Assembly (NCBI GenBank): GCA_017468435.1
Contig: JAFUIP010000014.1
Coordinates: 186,001-250,000 of the forward strand
Length of the DNA stretch: 64,000 bases
Direction: 5' to 3'
From: Bacteroidales bacterium
GTDB taxonomy: Bacteria; Bacteroidota; Bacteroidia; Bacteroidales; UBA1402
The translations under genes and the position numbers were made by a program. Below the pieces are notes generated by a model. The model was given only the letters and a program-made list of their open reading frames with translations, was not told where the DNA came from and did not search any database. Every line of letters begins with the position of its first letter. Position 1 is the stretch's first letter. Shown here piece by piece: positions 37,271-45,571 of the stretch.

Positions 37271-38551
37271 ATGAAACAGAATAGAGAAACGGTTTGTGTG
37301 CAAGGCGGTTGGAAACCTGGTAATGGAGAGCCACGCGTTTTACCTATTTATCAGAGTACAACCTTTAAGTATGATTCAACGGAGCAGATGGCCGATTTGT
37401 TCGACCTGAAATCCGATGGATATTTCTATACGCGTTTGCAGAATCCTACGAACGACGCGGTGGCATCGAAGATCTGCCAGCTGGAAGGCGGCGTGATGGC
37501 CATGCTTACTTCTTCGGGCCAGGCGGCCAATTTCTATGCTGTGTTCAATATTTGCGAAGCCGGCGACCATTTTGTTTGCTCGAATGCCATTTATGGCGGC
37601 ACGTATAATCTGTTCACCTGTACGCTCAAGAAGCTCGGCATCGAAGTGACACTTATCGACCAAAACGACAGTGAAGAAAATATTCAGAAAGCCTTCCGTC
37701 CGAACACCAAGTGCCTCTTTGCCGAAACCATTACCAATCCGGCCTGTTGTGTGCTCGACATCGAAAAGTTTGCACGCATCGCTCACAAAAACGGAGTGCC
37801 ACTTATCATCGACAATACTTTTGCCACGCCTATCAACTGTCGTCCTTTCGAATGGGGCGCAGATATCGTGACGCACTCAACCACCAAATACATGGACGGA
37901 CATGCCACGCAAGTGGGTGGCGCCATCGTGGATAGCGGAAACTTCGACTGGGAAGCGCATGCCGATAAATTTCCCGGCTTGACACAGCCCGATGCTTCGT
38001 ATCATGGTTTGGCCTATAGCAAAGCTTTTGGAAAAGAAGCTTATATCCGCAAGGCAACGGCACAGTTGATGCGCGATTTGGGTTCTATTCCTTCTCCGCA
38101 GAATGCCTTTTTGTTGAATCTTGGTTTGGAAACCTTGCACCTGCGCATGCCCCGTCATTGCGAGAATGCGCAGAAAGTGGCAGAATACTTGAGTGCCAAC
38201 GAGAAAGTGGCCTGGGTTCATTACAGCGGCCTTCCTTCAGATCCTTATTACGAATTGGCTCAGAAGCAGTTCACCAACGGACAATCTTGCGGTGTGCTCT
38301 GTTTTGGTCTGAAAGGCACGCGCGAACAAACCATCAAGTTTATGGACAGTCTCAAGATGATTGCCGTGGTCACTCACGTGGCCGATGCCCGTTCTTGCCT
38401 GCTTCATCCGGCAAGTCATACGCATCGTCAGATGAGCGAAGAGCAATTGCTCGAAGCCGGCGTTCAACCCGATTTGATTCGTCTGTCGGTTGGTATTGAA
38501 AATGTGGAAGATATCATCGCAGACATTGAGCAATCTTTGAATTTGATGTAA
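37271..38551 (+). CDS. metY: O-acetylhomoserine sulfhydrylase (Cys/Met metabolism PLP enzyme)
   Basis: A 426-residue PLP enzyme of the Cys/Met family. The PLP lysine lies in THSTTKYMDGH, and family segments YTRLQNPTN, LTSSGQAAN, ETITNPACCVLDI, and VADARSCLLHPASHTHRQ are present. The length and PHASTTH-like end favour O-acetylhomoserine sulfhydrylase (forming homocysteine from sulfide) over cystathionine gamma-synthase. A small repeat-bearing ORF starts 40 bp downstream. No SAM riboswitch was recognised upstream. Confidence 0.88.
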   Translation: MKQNRETVCVQGGWKPGNGEPRVLPIYQSTTFKYDSTEQMADLFDLKSDGYFYTRLQNPTNDAVASKICQLEGGVMAMLTSSGQAANFYAVFNICEAGDHFVCSNAIYGGTYNLFTCTLKKLGIEVTLIDQNDSEENIQKAFRPNTKCLFAETITNPACCVLDIEKFARIAHKNGVPLIIDNTFATPINCRPFEWGADIVTHSTTKYMDGHATQVGGAIVDSGNFDWEAHADKFPGLTQPDASYHGLAYSKAFGKEAYIRKATAQLMRDLGSIPSPQNAFLLNLGLETLHLRMPRHCENAQKVAEYLSANEKVAWVHYSGLPSDPYYELAQKQFTNGQSCGVLCFGLKGTREQTIKFMDSLKMIAVVTHVADARSCLLHPASHTHRQMSEEQLLEAGVQPDLIRLSVGIENVEDIIADIEQSLNLM

Positions 38552-38591
38552 AAACGAATCTCTCGACAAGCGAGGTAAAAATAAGATAAAA

Positions 38592-38744
38592 ATGACGCAA
38601 CGCAAAAGATTTTTGGTTCCTCCCGATCCGCTGGATTTCATGGATATCCGTATCGATTACGGAGGATTTGTTGCGTGGGATAATAACGACTTTTTGGATA
38701 ACGACTTTTTGGATAACGATATTTTGGAATCGCCTTATTTATAA
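38592..38744 (+). CDS. Small ORF (50 aa) with Asp-rich internal repeat
   Basis: An ATG at 38592 opens 50 codons ending at a TAA at 38742-38744. The peptide starts MTQRKRFLVPPDPLDFMDI, contains a Gly/Trp spacer, then a repeat DNDFLDNDFLDNDIL encoded by a 15-bp tandem unit (GATAACGACTTTTTG). It follows metY by 40 bp on the same strand and precedes a porin-like gene. I do not recognise a family. The regular codon use, ATG start and placement suggest it may be translated, but a repeat-generated open frame cannot be excluded. Confidence 0.4.
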   Translation: MTQRKRFLVPPDPLDFMDIRIDYGGFVAWDNNDFLDNDFLDNDILESPYL

Positions 38745-38814
38745 GGGGTTCCATTTTTTGTGTTAATTATTTGCGTAATGCGCTGAGTATTAATTTTTTA
38801 AAACAATTTAAGCA

Positions 38815-39894
38815 TTGAAAAGACTTAGTGTTTTATTGTTGTGCTTGACGATAGGTGCAGCAAGTTTTGCTCAAGAAAACGAGCATTCTTTTCTGGTGGT
38901 TCCCCGTTTGGAAGCGAATCCGTACATTGGTGGGGATCAGACATTTGACTTAGGAAACTCTTCACTCTACACCTTGTTCGAAGGTGAGTTGGGCGAGCAT
39001 TTTTCCTACTCGGTGATGAATCATTGGCTGTCTTCCGATCCGGGCGCACTGTATGCCAATACCTTGCGTAGCGACGATTCCAATTGGCTGGATTGGGCCT
39101 ATGTCACCGCTCATTTGGGGAATTTTGAGTTGAGCGCCGGTAAGCAAGGCATTCGTTTAGGCGCTGTAGAACAAGATGATTACGATTTTGATGTCTGTTA
39201 CAATTTGAGTTCTACGCTATGGAATAACCTGCACACCTACAATTGGGGTTTGGCCTTGGGCTTCACCAACGACGAAGAAGACACTTACATAGAAGCACAA
39301 GTAACTACCTCTCCCTTTGGAGAATACAACAATAGCGGCTTGTTTTCTTATTCACTTTTCTGGAGTGGGGAATACGAGTTTTTCAATCCATTGTGGTCGG
39401 TGAATGTGATGGATTGCTACGATTATTTCAGTCCGAATTCAAAGAGCCAGATTTATAATTTCTCGTTAGGAAACCTTTTCTCATTCGATGATGTCGAATT
39501 TTATATCGACTGGGTGGCTCGCAGCTATTCGCTTAAACATATCTTGAAGGAAGAAATGAGTCTCATCGGCGCCATCAAATATTACATCAACGACCAATTC
39601 GATGTGATGCTGAAAGGCGGATGGGAATTCAATCGCAGTGGCAAAGATGTTTTCGGCTACGTCGAAGAAGACGAATTTGGTTTGCCCGATCTGAGCGGTT
39701 TTGTGCCTACCTCCTTGGCTTTGCTGGACAAGGATTATCTCTTTGGCGGACTCTTGCTGAATTATTATCCCTTGGAAGACAGCCAAGATTTGCGCCTTCA
39801 TGCCGCATTGGCCGCCAACAATTTTTCCAACAGCTTTTCCGTAAGCCTTGGAGCAACTTATTATCTTGATTTATTTGACTTTTTACAACAATAA
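38815..39894 (+). CDS. Outer-membrane porin-like protein upstream of potABCD
   Basis: A 359-residue exported protein. The signal peptide is [20 protein letters not shown], ending in a typical AxA-like site. The remainder is rich in aromatic residues and alternating polar/hydrophobic strands, ending [15 protein letters not shown], as expected for a beta-barrel. It has no clear family motif I can name. The start appears to be TTG at 38815; no ATG fits the signal peptide. It ends 4 bp before the potA ATG, so it is likely cotranscribed with the polyamine transporter and may supply outer-membrane entry, which is inference. Confidence 0.7.
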   Translation: MKRLSVLLLCLTIGAASFAQENEHSFLVVPRLEANPYIGGDQTFDLGNSSLYTLFEGELGEHFSYSVMNHWLSSDPGALYANTLRSDDSNWLDWAYVTAHLGNFELSAGKQGIRLGAVEQDDYDFDVCYNLSSTLWNNLHTYNWGLALGFTNDEEDTYIEAQVTTSPFGEYNNSGLFSYSLFWSGEYEFFNPLWSVNVMDCYDYFSPNSKSQIYNFSLGNLFSFDDVEFYIDWVARSYSLKHILKEEMSLIGAIKYYINDQFDVMLKGGWEFNRSGKDVFGYVEEDEFGLPDLSGFVPTSLALLDKDYLFGGLLLNYYPLEDSQDLRLHAALAANNFSNSFSVSLGATYYLDLFDFLQQ

Positions 39895-39898
39895 AGAA

Positions 39899-41287
39899 AT
39901 GGCAGACAATAAGGATGTTATCATCAATATCGAGCATGTGAGCAAGAATTTTGGAGAAAAAGTAGTGCTCGACGACATCAATCTTCAGATAAAAAGAGGA
40001 GAGTTTATTACGTTTCTGGGTCCTTCGGGTTGCGGAAAGACAACCTTGTTGCGCATCATCGGCGGCTTTTTCATGCCCAGTGGGGGAAAGGTGGAAATGG
40101 AAGGTAAAGACTTGTTGGCCTTGCCTCCGCATCAACGTCCGCTCAACACGGTGTTCCAACGCTATGCCTTGTTTCCTCACCTGGATGTGTACGACAATGT
40201 GGCTTTTGGTTTGAAGCTGAAAAAAGAAGACAACGAAGTCATTGCCGAAAAAGTGACCAAAGTGCTCAGAATGGTGGGTATGTCCGACTACGAAGATCGC
40301 GACGTGAATTCTTTGTCGGGAGGCCAGCAGCAGCGTATTGCCATTGCCCGCGCCATCGTGAACCAACCGAAAATCCTTTTGCTCGACGAACCGCTCTCTG
40401 CGCTCGACCTTAAAATGCGCAAAGACATGCAGATAGAACTCAAGGAAATGCACCAGAAGCTGGGTATCACTTTTGTATACGTGACGCACGACCAGGAAGA
40501 AGCCCTGACGCTGAGCGACACCATCGTGGTGATGAACGAAGGAAAAATCCAGCAGATTGGTACGCCCGAAGATATATACAACGAACCTCAGAATGCTTTC
40601 GTGGCCGACTTTATCGGCGAAAGTAACATCTTGGTGGGCACCATGATAGAAGACCGTAAAGTGTCGTTCATCGGACATGAATTTGTCTGCGTGGACGAAG
40701 GTTTCGAGCCAAACGAAGCGGTGGATGTGGTGTTGCGTCCCGAAGATATTTACATCATGAACAAGGTGGAAGGCGCACAATTTACCGCTGTGGTGAAAAG
40801 TTGCACTTTCAAGGGCGTTCACAACGAGATTTTTGTGGAAACGGAGAATGGTTTCGAGCTGATGATTCAGGATTACAACCATTTCGAACCGGGCAACACC
40901 GTGGGTCTCATCATCAAGCCGGCCGATATTCATGTGATGAAGAAAGAATGTCTGAGCAACGTGTTCGAAGGCGAAGTGAGCGCGCAAGGCGAAGTGACCT
41001 TCCTCGATACCGTGTTCGATTGCAACACAGAAGGTTTCGAAGTGGGCGATAAGGTAAAGGTGGATGTCGCTTTCGAAAAGGTGGATTTGCTCGACCACAA
41101 GGAAGATTCCGATTTGCGTGGCTTTGTCAGCTTCATTCTCTACAAGGGTGACCATTATCACCTGACTATCACCACCGAAGGCGGCGACAAATTGTACGTG
41201 AATACCAACGATGTCTGGGACAAACTCGATACCGTGGGTGTCAATATCAATGCAGAAGATATTCGTTTAACCAAATTAGAGGCATAA
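39899..41287 (+). CDS. potA: Spermidine/putrescine ABC transporter, ATP-binding protein
   Basis: A 462-residue ABC ATPase. Walker A is GPSGCGKTT (41-49), the signature LSGGQQQR is near 139-146, Walker B is [13 protein letters not shown] and the H-loop [13 protein letters not shown]. Beyond residue 240 there are two or more TOBE-like regulatory stretches, making it about 90 residues longer than the E. coli protein. The ATG at 39899 gives [19 protein letters not shown]. First gene of potABCD, followed 3 bp later by potB. Confidence 0.93.
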   Translation: MADNKDVIINIEHVSKNFGEKVVLDDINLQIKRGEFITFLGPSGCGKTTLLRIIGGFFMPSGGKVEMEGKDLLALPPHQRPLNTVFQRYALFPHLDVYDNVAFGLKLKKEDNEVIAEKVTKVLRMVGMSDYEDRDVNSLSGGQQQRIAIARAIVNQPKILLLDEPLSALDLKMRKDMQIELKEMHQKLGITFVYVTHDQEEALTLSDTIVVMNEGKIQQIGTPEDIYNEPQNAFVADFIGESNILVGTMIEDRKVSFIGHEFVCVDEGFEPNEAVDVVLRPEDIYIMNKVEGAQFTAVVKSCTFKGVHNEIFVETENGFELMIQDYNHFEPGNTVGLIIKPADIHVMKKECLSNVFEGEVSAQGEVTFLDTVFDCNTEGFEVGDKVKVDVAFEKVDLLDHKEDSDLRGFVSFILYKGDHYHLTITTEGGDKLYVNTNDVWDKLDTVGVNINAEDIRLTKLEA

Positions 41288-41290
41288 GCC

Positions 41291-42067
41291 ATGAACAAAC
41301 GATCGAATTGGGCCATTCCCTACGCTATCTTTCTGGCGTTCTTTGTGGTGCTGCCTCTGATTCTCATTTTTGTGTATGCATTTCGCAACACTGGAGGCGG
41401 TTTCACATTCCAGAATTTCATCAAGTTTTTCAACGAGCCGGAAGTTTTCAACACCTTTCTCTATTCGATAGAGATTGCGGCTTACAACACGGCCATTTGT
41501 CTGCTTCTGGGTTATCCGGCGGCGTATATTCTCAGCAACAACAAGCTGAATAAGTCGGCCATCACCATCATGCTTTTCGTTTTGCCCATGTCTATCAATG
41601 CGCTCATCAGAACGCTGGCCACCGTGGAGCTTTTCGACATTTTGAATGTGGCATTGGGCGAAGGCACGCTTATTTTCGGTATGGTGTACAACTTCTTGCC
41701 TTTCATGATTTATCCCATCTACAACACGCTTCGCAAAATCGATCCTTCGTATTACGAGGCTGCGCAAGATTTGGGAGCTTCGCCTTTCAAGACATTTACC
41801 AAGGTGACATTCCCTTTGTCTATGCCGGGCATTCAGAGCGGTATCACGATGGTGTTCATGCCAACCATTTCAACTTTCGCCATTTCTGAATTCTTGACAA
41901 ACAACAAGATAAAACTTTTCGGAACCATCATCCAGGAAAACATCAACAGTTCGTTCTGGAATTATGGTTCTGCGCTGTCGCTCATCATGTTGGCCATTAT
42001 CGCACTGACCACCATCGTGACGGGTGACAGCTCGGCCGATGCGCAGAAAGGAGAACAGACGGTATGA
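41291..42067 (+). CDS. potB: Spermidine/putrescine ABC transporter, permease
   Basis: A 258-residue inner-membrane permease with six predicted helices. The cytoplasmic EAA loop, EAAQDLGASPFKTFTKVTFPLSMPGI, is in place for contact with PotA. The last dozen residues (GDSSADAQKGEQTV) are polar and lie after the final helix. The potC start overlaps its end by 4 bp, indicating coupling. Confidence 0.92.
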   Translation: MNKRSNWAIPYAIFLAFFVVLPLILIFVYAFRNTGGGFTFQNFIKFFNEPEVFNTFLYSIEIAAYNTAICLLLGYPAAYILSNNKLNKSAITIMLFVLPMSINALIRTLATVELFDILNVALGEGTLIFGMVYNFLPFMIYPIYNTLRKIDPSYYEAAQDLGASPFKTFTKVTFPLSMPGIQSGITMVFMPTISTFAISEFLTNNKIKLFGTIIQENINSSFWNYGSALSLIMLAIIALTTIVTGDSSADAQKGEQTV

Positions 42068-42867
42068 AAAAGTTTTTGGCACAGAGCTACATCTATATTT
42101 TGCTCGTCATGTTGTATGCACCGCTGGTTATCATCGTGGTGTTCTCATTTACGGAAGCACGCGCGCTCGGCAACTGGACAGGCTTCTCTACGCAATTGTA
42201 TGAATCGCTGTTTACCGGAGGTATGCGCAATTCCGAGGCTTTGAGTGCGGCGCTGAAAAATACGCTTATCATTGCAACGGTGTCTGCCTTGGTGGCCACG
42301 CTCTTGGGCACGATTTCTTCCATAGGCATCTACAACCTGCGCGGACGCAGACGCAAAGCCATCACCTTCTTGAACAACATTCCCATGCTGAACCCCGACA
42401 TCATCACCGGTGTGTCGCTGTTTTTGTTGTTCGTTTCTTTGGGCATTTCGCAAGGATATACCACGGTGATTTTAGCGCATATCACGTTCTGTACGCCCTT
42501 CGTGGTGCTCAATGTGATGCCGCGTCTCACCCAGCTCAATCCGAATATCTACGAGGCTGCTCTCGATTTGGGAGCCACGCCTATGCAAGCGCTTCGCAAG
42601 GTTATCATTCCACAATTGCGCGGATCCATGCTGACGGGTTTTATCCTTTCTTTCGCCATGTCTATCGACGATTTCGTGGTAACCGTTTTCACCAAGGGAA
42701 ACCAAGGTCTGGAAACATTGTCCACCTTTATCTACAACGACGCGCGCAAGGGAGGTCTTACGCCCGAACTTCGTCCGCTTATGTCCATTGTGTTCTTAAC
42801 CATTCTTATTCTATTGATTATCGGAAATATCCGTTCAAGCAAACAAGCTAAAAACAAAAAGAAATGA
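42064..42867 (+). CDS. potC: Spermidine/putrescine ABC transporter, permease
   Basis: A 267-residue second permease. It has about six helices, the EAA motif EAALDLGATPMQALRKVIIPQLRGSM, and MSIDDFVVTVF typical of PotC. Four-bp overlaps with potB and with potD show a tight operon. It ends in a basic tail SSKQAKNKKK. Confidence 0.92.
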   Translation: MKKFLAQSYIYILLVMLYAPLVIIVVFSFTEARALGNWTGFSTQLYESLFTGGMRNSEALSAALKNTLIIATVSALVATLLGTISSIGIYNLRGRRRKAITFLNNIPMLNPDIITGVSLFLLFVSLGISQGYTTVILAHITFCTPFVVLNVMPRLTQLNPNIYEAALDLGATPMQALRKVIIPQLRGSMLTGFILSFAMSIDDFVVTVFTKGNQGLETLSTFIYNDARKGGLTPELRPLMSIVFLTILILLIIGNIRSSKQAKNKKK

Positions 42868-44177
42868 AAAACTGCATCAAATACCTCTTCTTGGCTGTCA
42901 TCGTGCTGGGATCTGTTGCCTGTAACGATCGCGACAGTATTCTGAAGGTGTACAACTGGGCCGACTACATCGATGAAACGGTGTTGGAAGAATTCGAAGT
43001 CTGGTATCAGGAGCAGACCGGCCAGGAAATCAGCGTCGTGTATCAGACTTTCGACATCAACGAGACCATGCTTTCGCGTATCGAAAAAGGCCAGGAAGAC
43101 TACGACGTGGTTTGTCCTTCGGAATATATCATCGAAAGAATGATGGCGCAGAATCTCTTGCTTCCCATAGAACGCGATTTTGGTTCCACACCTAATTATA
43201 TAGACCAGAATCTTTCGCCATTTATCGTAAAAAGCTTTGAGAAAGTGAATTGCGGCGATAAACGTGCGCTCGATTACACCGTGCCTTATATGTGGGGAAC
43301 GACGGGAATTCTTTACAATGCCAAATATGTCACCGACGAGGAAGCTTCCTCTTGGGATGTGCTGGTGAATCCGAAATTTCACGACAAACTGTTTGTGAAA
43401 GACGCTTGCCGCGACGTTTATACAACGCTTTTGCTTTATCTGAAAAACGATGAAATCGAGGCCGGATTGCTCGACAAAGATTCCATTATGTATAGCTACA
43501 ATGCCGAATACATGGCCTTGGTAGAAGATTTTCTCAAGCAAGTGGCGCCCGGTGTGGCCGGATGGGAAGCCGATTTCGGAAAGGAACAGATGACACAGGA
43601 AAAAGGCTACCTGAATCTCTCGTGGAGCGGCGATGCCAAATGGGCTTACGACGAAGCTCAGATTGTGGGTGTCGATTTGCGCTATTGCATTCCCAAGGAG
43701 GGTTCCAATGTCTGGTTCGATGGCTGGGTCATTCCTAAATATGCTAAAAATGTGAAGGCGGCTTCGTATTTCATCAACTTCCTTTGTCGTTCGGATATTG
43801 CCATCCGCAACATGGATGCCACCGGTTACGTAGGTGTTTTGGCTTCACCTGAAATTTTGGAAGCCATGATTGACGAAAGCCAGGATTATACGGTGAATGC
43901 TTCGTACTTTTTTGGTCCCGGCATGGCCGACAGCGTGAAACTCAATCACATGTTTTATCCCGATTCCATCGATATTTCTCGTTGTACGCTCATGCACGAT
44001 TGGGGCGAAGACACGCCTCGTCTCATTGAAATGTGGACCCGCATCAAGGGCGACAATGCCAGCGTCCGCACTTATGTGCTGATTGTCGTCTTGTTCCTGT
44101 CGATGGTGGGTCTGCCTATCGCGTCGAAAATTCGTAAGAAGAATCGCAAGAGAAGCCGCAGAAGAAAACGCCGTTAA
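42864..44177 (+). CDS. potD: Polyamine-binding lipoprotein with C-terminal membrane helix
   Basis: A 437-residue extracytoplasmic binding protein. The lipobox LGSVAC places the acylated Cys at residue 20. The mature part starts ILKVYNWADYIDETVL, the classical PotD/PotF opening, and has YDVVCPSEYIIERMM and VPYMWGTTGILYNAKY. Unusually, residues about 403-421 form a hydrophobic helix (YVLIVVLFLSMVGLPIA) followed by a strongly basic end (KIRKKNRKRSRRRKRR), predicted to cross the inner membrane. Such a second anchor is not in E. coli PotD. Last gene of the operon, convergent with a glycosyltransferase. Confidence 0.9.
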   Translation: MKNCIKYLFLAVIVLGSVACNDRDSILKVYNWADYIDETVLEEFEVWYQEQTGQEISVVYQTFDINETMLSRIEKGQEDYDVVCPSEYIIERMMAQNLLLPIERDFGSTPNYIDQNLSPFIVKSFEKVNCGDKRALDYTVPYMWGTTGILYNAKYVTDEEASSWDVLVNPKFHDKLFVKDACRDVYTTLLLYLKNDEIEAGLLDKDSIMYSYNAEYMALVEDFLKQVAPGVAGWEADFGKEQMTQEKGYLNLSWSGDAKWAYDEAQIVGVDLRYCIPKEGSNVWFDGWVIPKYAKNVKAASYFINFLCRSDIAIRNMDATGYVGVLASPEILEAMIDESQDYTVNASYFFGPGMADSVKLNHMFYPDSIDISRCTLMHDWGEDTPRLIEMWTRIKGDNASVRTYVLIVVLFLSMVGLPIASKIRKKNRKRSRRRKRR

Positions 44178-44187
44178 TGGCGGGCAG

Positions 44188-45132
44188 TTAGCGGCGCGAA
44201 AATACTTTCAGGCGCTTTGCCAAACAGACTCCTTTAAGGGTGTTGCTGAGGAAAATCCAAGGTGACACTCTTTTTTTTCGTCCTTCCGTGATGGCGCCTT
44301 TTACAAGGCGAAGCAGCCAGGTGTTCGGATGTATGTAGCTGAAAATGGCGCCTTTGCATTGCAGAAAAGCAGGGTCGGCAAAACGTCTTGTTCCGGTGCT
44401 GAGGCTGGGATGGCTGCAAATGCAAATGGGTTCGTACACGCAATTCAGTCCGGCTTTGAGCATGTCTTTGAGTAGAATATCTTCTTCGCCGCTGGGAAAA
44501 TGCTCCGCGCCTATGCCGAAGTTTTCGTTGAAACGACAATGCGCTTGTACTTTCTTGGTCCGGAAGGCAATTTCAATGACGGAAATATAAAATCCTTTGG
44601 GCGGATGTTGGTGATGAAAAGCTTTGTCCGGATAAAACTTCTGATTTTGCTTTTCGCCTTGCCAGAATTGAAAGCTGATAACGTCGGCCTGAGGCGCTTG
44701 CTCAAAGGCTTGGATAATGGCTTGAAGTCCCTCGGCAGTATAATCGACATCGTCATCGCTTAACAGAGAAAGGGGCGCGGTAGCCAAACTGAGCGCGTTG
44801 TTTCGGTTTTTGCTCACGCCGCGGCTATGAATAATGTGTAGCTTCACGTCTTCTCTTTGCAAAAAGGATTTCAGCTCGTCGCTGGCCATTTGGAGAACCT
44901 CGGCTTGGTTAGTCGCGATAGCTTGGGCGGCTGCTTCGTTTGCAGAGGCTTGGGCGTCTTCGTTTGCAGAGGCTTGGGTGTCTTCGTTCGCAGAGGCTTG
45001 GGCGGATTTCTCAATTGGCAGTTGGCAGGACACGAGGTATTCCACGCCATCTACTTGGGGGCGTTGCGTTCGCGCCAGACGTTCAAGTCCTTGCAAACCA
45101 AGCGTACAAACCTGCAACTGTAATTGAATCAT
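44188..45132 (-). CDS. Glycosyltransferase family 2-like protein with internal Ala/Ser/Asn/Glu repeats
   Basis: A 314-residue protein. The fold resembles GT2: VCTLGLQGLERLA and VEYLVSCQLP near the start, SRGVSKNRNNALSLA near 103-117 and LLSDDDVDYTAEG with a DDD metal motif at 126-128, then a GAEHFPSGEEDILLKDMLKAG segment. Residues about 44-68 are three copies of an eight-residue repeat (A/T-QASANED/A) encoded by a 24-bp tandem repeat, absent from usual GT2 proteins and likely a surface loop. The start overlaps, ATGA-style, the stop of an open frame through the 16-bp array upstream. Acceptor unknown. Confidence 0.7.
   Translation of the reverse strand: MIQLQLQVCTLGLQGLERLARTQRPQVDGVEYLVSCQLPIEKSAQASANEDTQASANEDAQASANEAAAQAIATNQAEVLQMASDELKSFLQREDVKLHIIHSRGVSKNRNNALSLATAPLSLLSDDDVDYTAEGLQAIIQAFEQAPQADVISFQFWQGEKQNQKFYPDKAFHHQHPPKGFYISVIEIAFRTKKVQAHCRFNENFGIGAEHFPSGEEDILLKDMLKAGLNCVYEPICICSHPSLSTGTRRFADPAFLQCKGAIFSYIHPNTWLLRLVKGAITEGRKKRVSPWIFLSNTLKGVCLAKRLKVFSRR
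44933..45004 (-). repeat. 24-bp tandem repeat inside the glycosyltransferase gene (3 copies)
   Basis: Copies at 44933-44956, 44957-44980 and 44981-45004 differ by only a few bases. Being a multiple of three, the repeat adds or removes eight residues without a frameshift. Confidence 0.85.
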
Positions 45133-45172
45133 TTTCTTTTAATCAATGAATTTCCTTTTGATAAACGGAATC

Positions 45173-45362
45173 TTCTTGCGCGATAAGCTTCTTGCGCGAT
45201 GTTTTTCCTGCGCGATGTTTCGTCGGAACAAAGTTTTGCCGGAATTAAGTTTCGATAGAACAAAGTCTTGTCGGAATTAAGTTTCGATAGAACAAAGTCT
45301 TGTCGGAACCATGTTTTGGCAGAACAAAGATTTCCTATAACAAAGTTTCGCCGGCGCGAAAG
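45173..45362 (+). repeat. 16-bp tandem repeat array, twelve units
   Basis: Twelve head-to-tail units, eleven of 16 bp and one of 14 bp, lie in the gap between the glycosyltransferase start and the TonB-dependent receptor gene. Consensus TTYGYCGGAACAAAGT; examples are TTCGTCGGAACAAAGT (45219-45234), TTCGATAGAACAAAGT (45251-45266 and 45283-45298) and CTTGTCGGAATTAAGT (45267-45282). The first three units carry TGCGCGAT instead of the GGAACAAAG core. The remaining parts of the 439-bp gap (45133-45571) hold a promoter at 45520-45550 and nothing else recognised. Confidence 0.85.
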
Positions 45363-45519
45363 TAGAGAAAAAATAATATAGGGCCAAATAATCATTAACG
45401 GAACATATCCAATCAGTTAAAGCTTTCGAAGACGCGGTTCGTAGAAGTTTGTAGTGTTTTTCGAGAACAATTCGAGATATTCTTTTAATGCGGTTTGTTA
45501 ATAAATTATTAATAAAAAC

Positions 45520-45550
45520 TTGACTTTTGGTTTTTGAGGTTGTATATTTG
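45520..45550 (+). promoter_or_regulatory. Promoter of the TonB-dependent receptor gene
   Basis: TTG (45520-45522), 20 bp, then TATATTTG (45543-45550): a good Bacteroidota promoter, 21 bp before the ATG at 45572. Confidence 0.7.
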
Positions 45551-45571
45551 CGCTGCATTAAATCTCATTCC

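Noticed and set aside
39707..41161. 484-residue minus-strand open frame across potA
   Set aside because: It is His/Phe-rich, as expected from the antisense of a codon-biased gene, and potA has clear ABC motifs.
45173..45362. CRISPR array
   Set aside because: Units are contiguous 16-mers with no unique spacers and no cas genes nearby.
45129..45395. 88-residue minus-strand ORF running through the 16-bp array, with ATGA overlap to the glycosyltransferase
   Set aside because: The overlap is suggestive, but the peptide is a direct product of the DNA repeat and matches nothing recognised; treated as repeat DNA.
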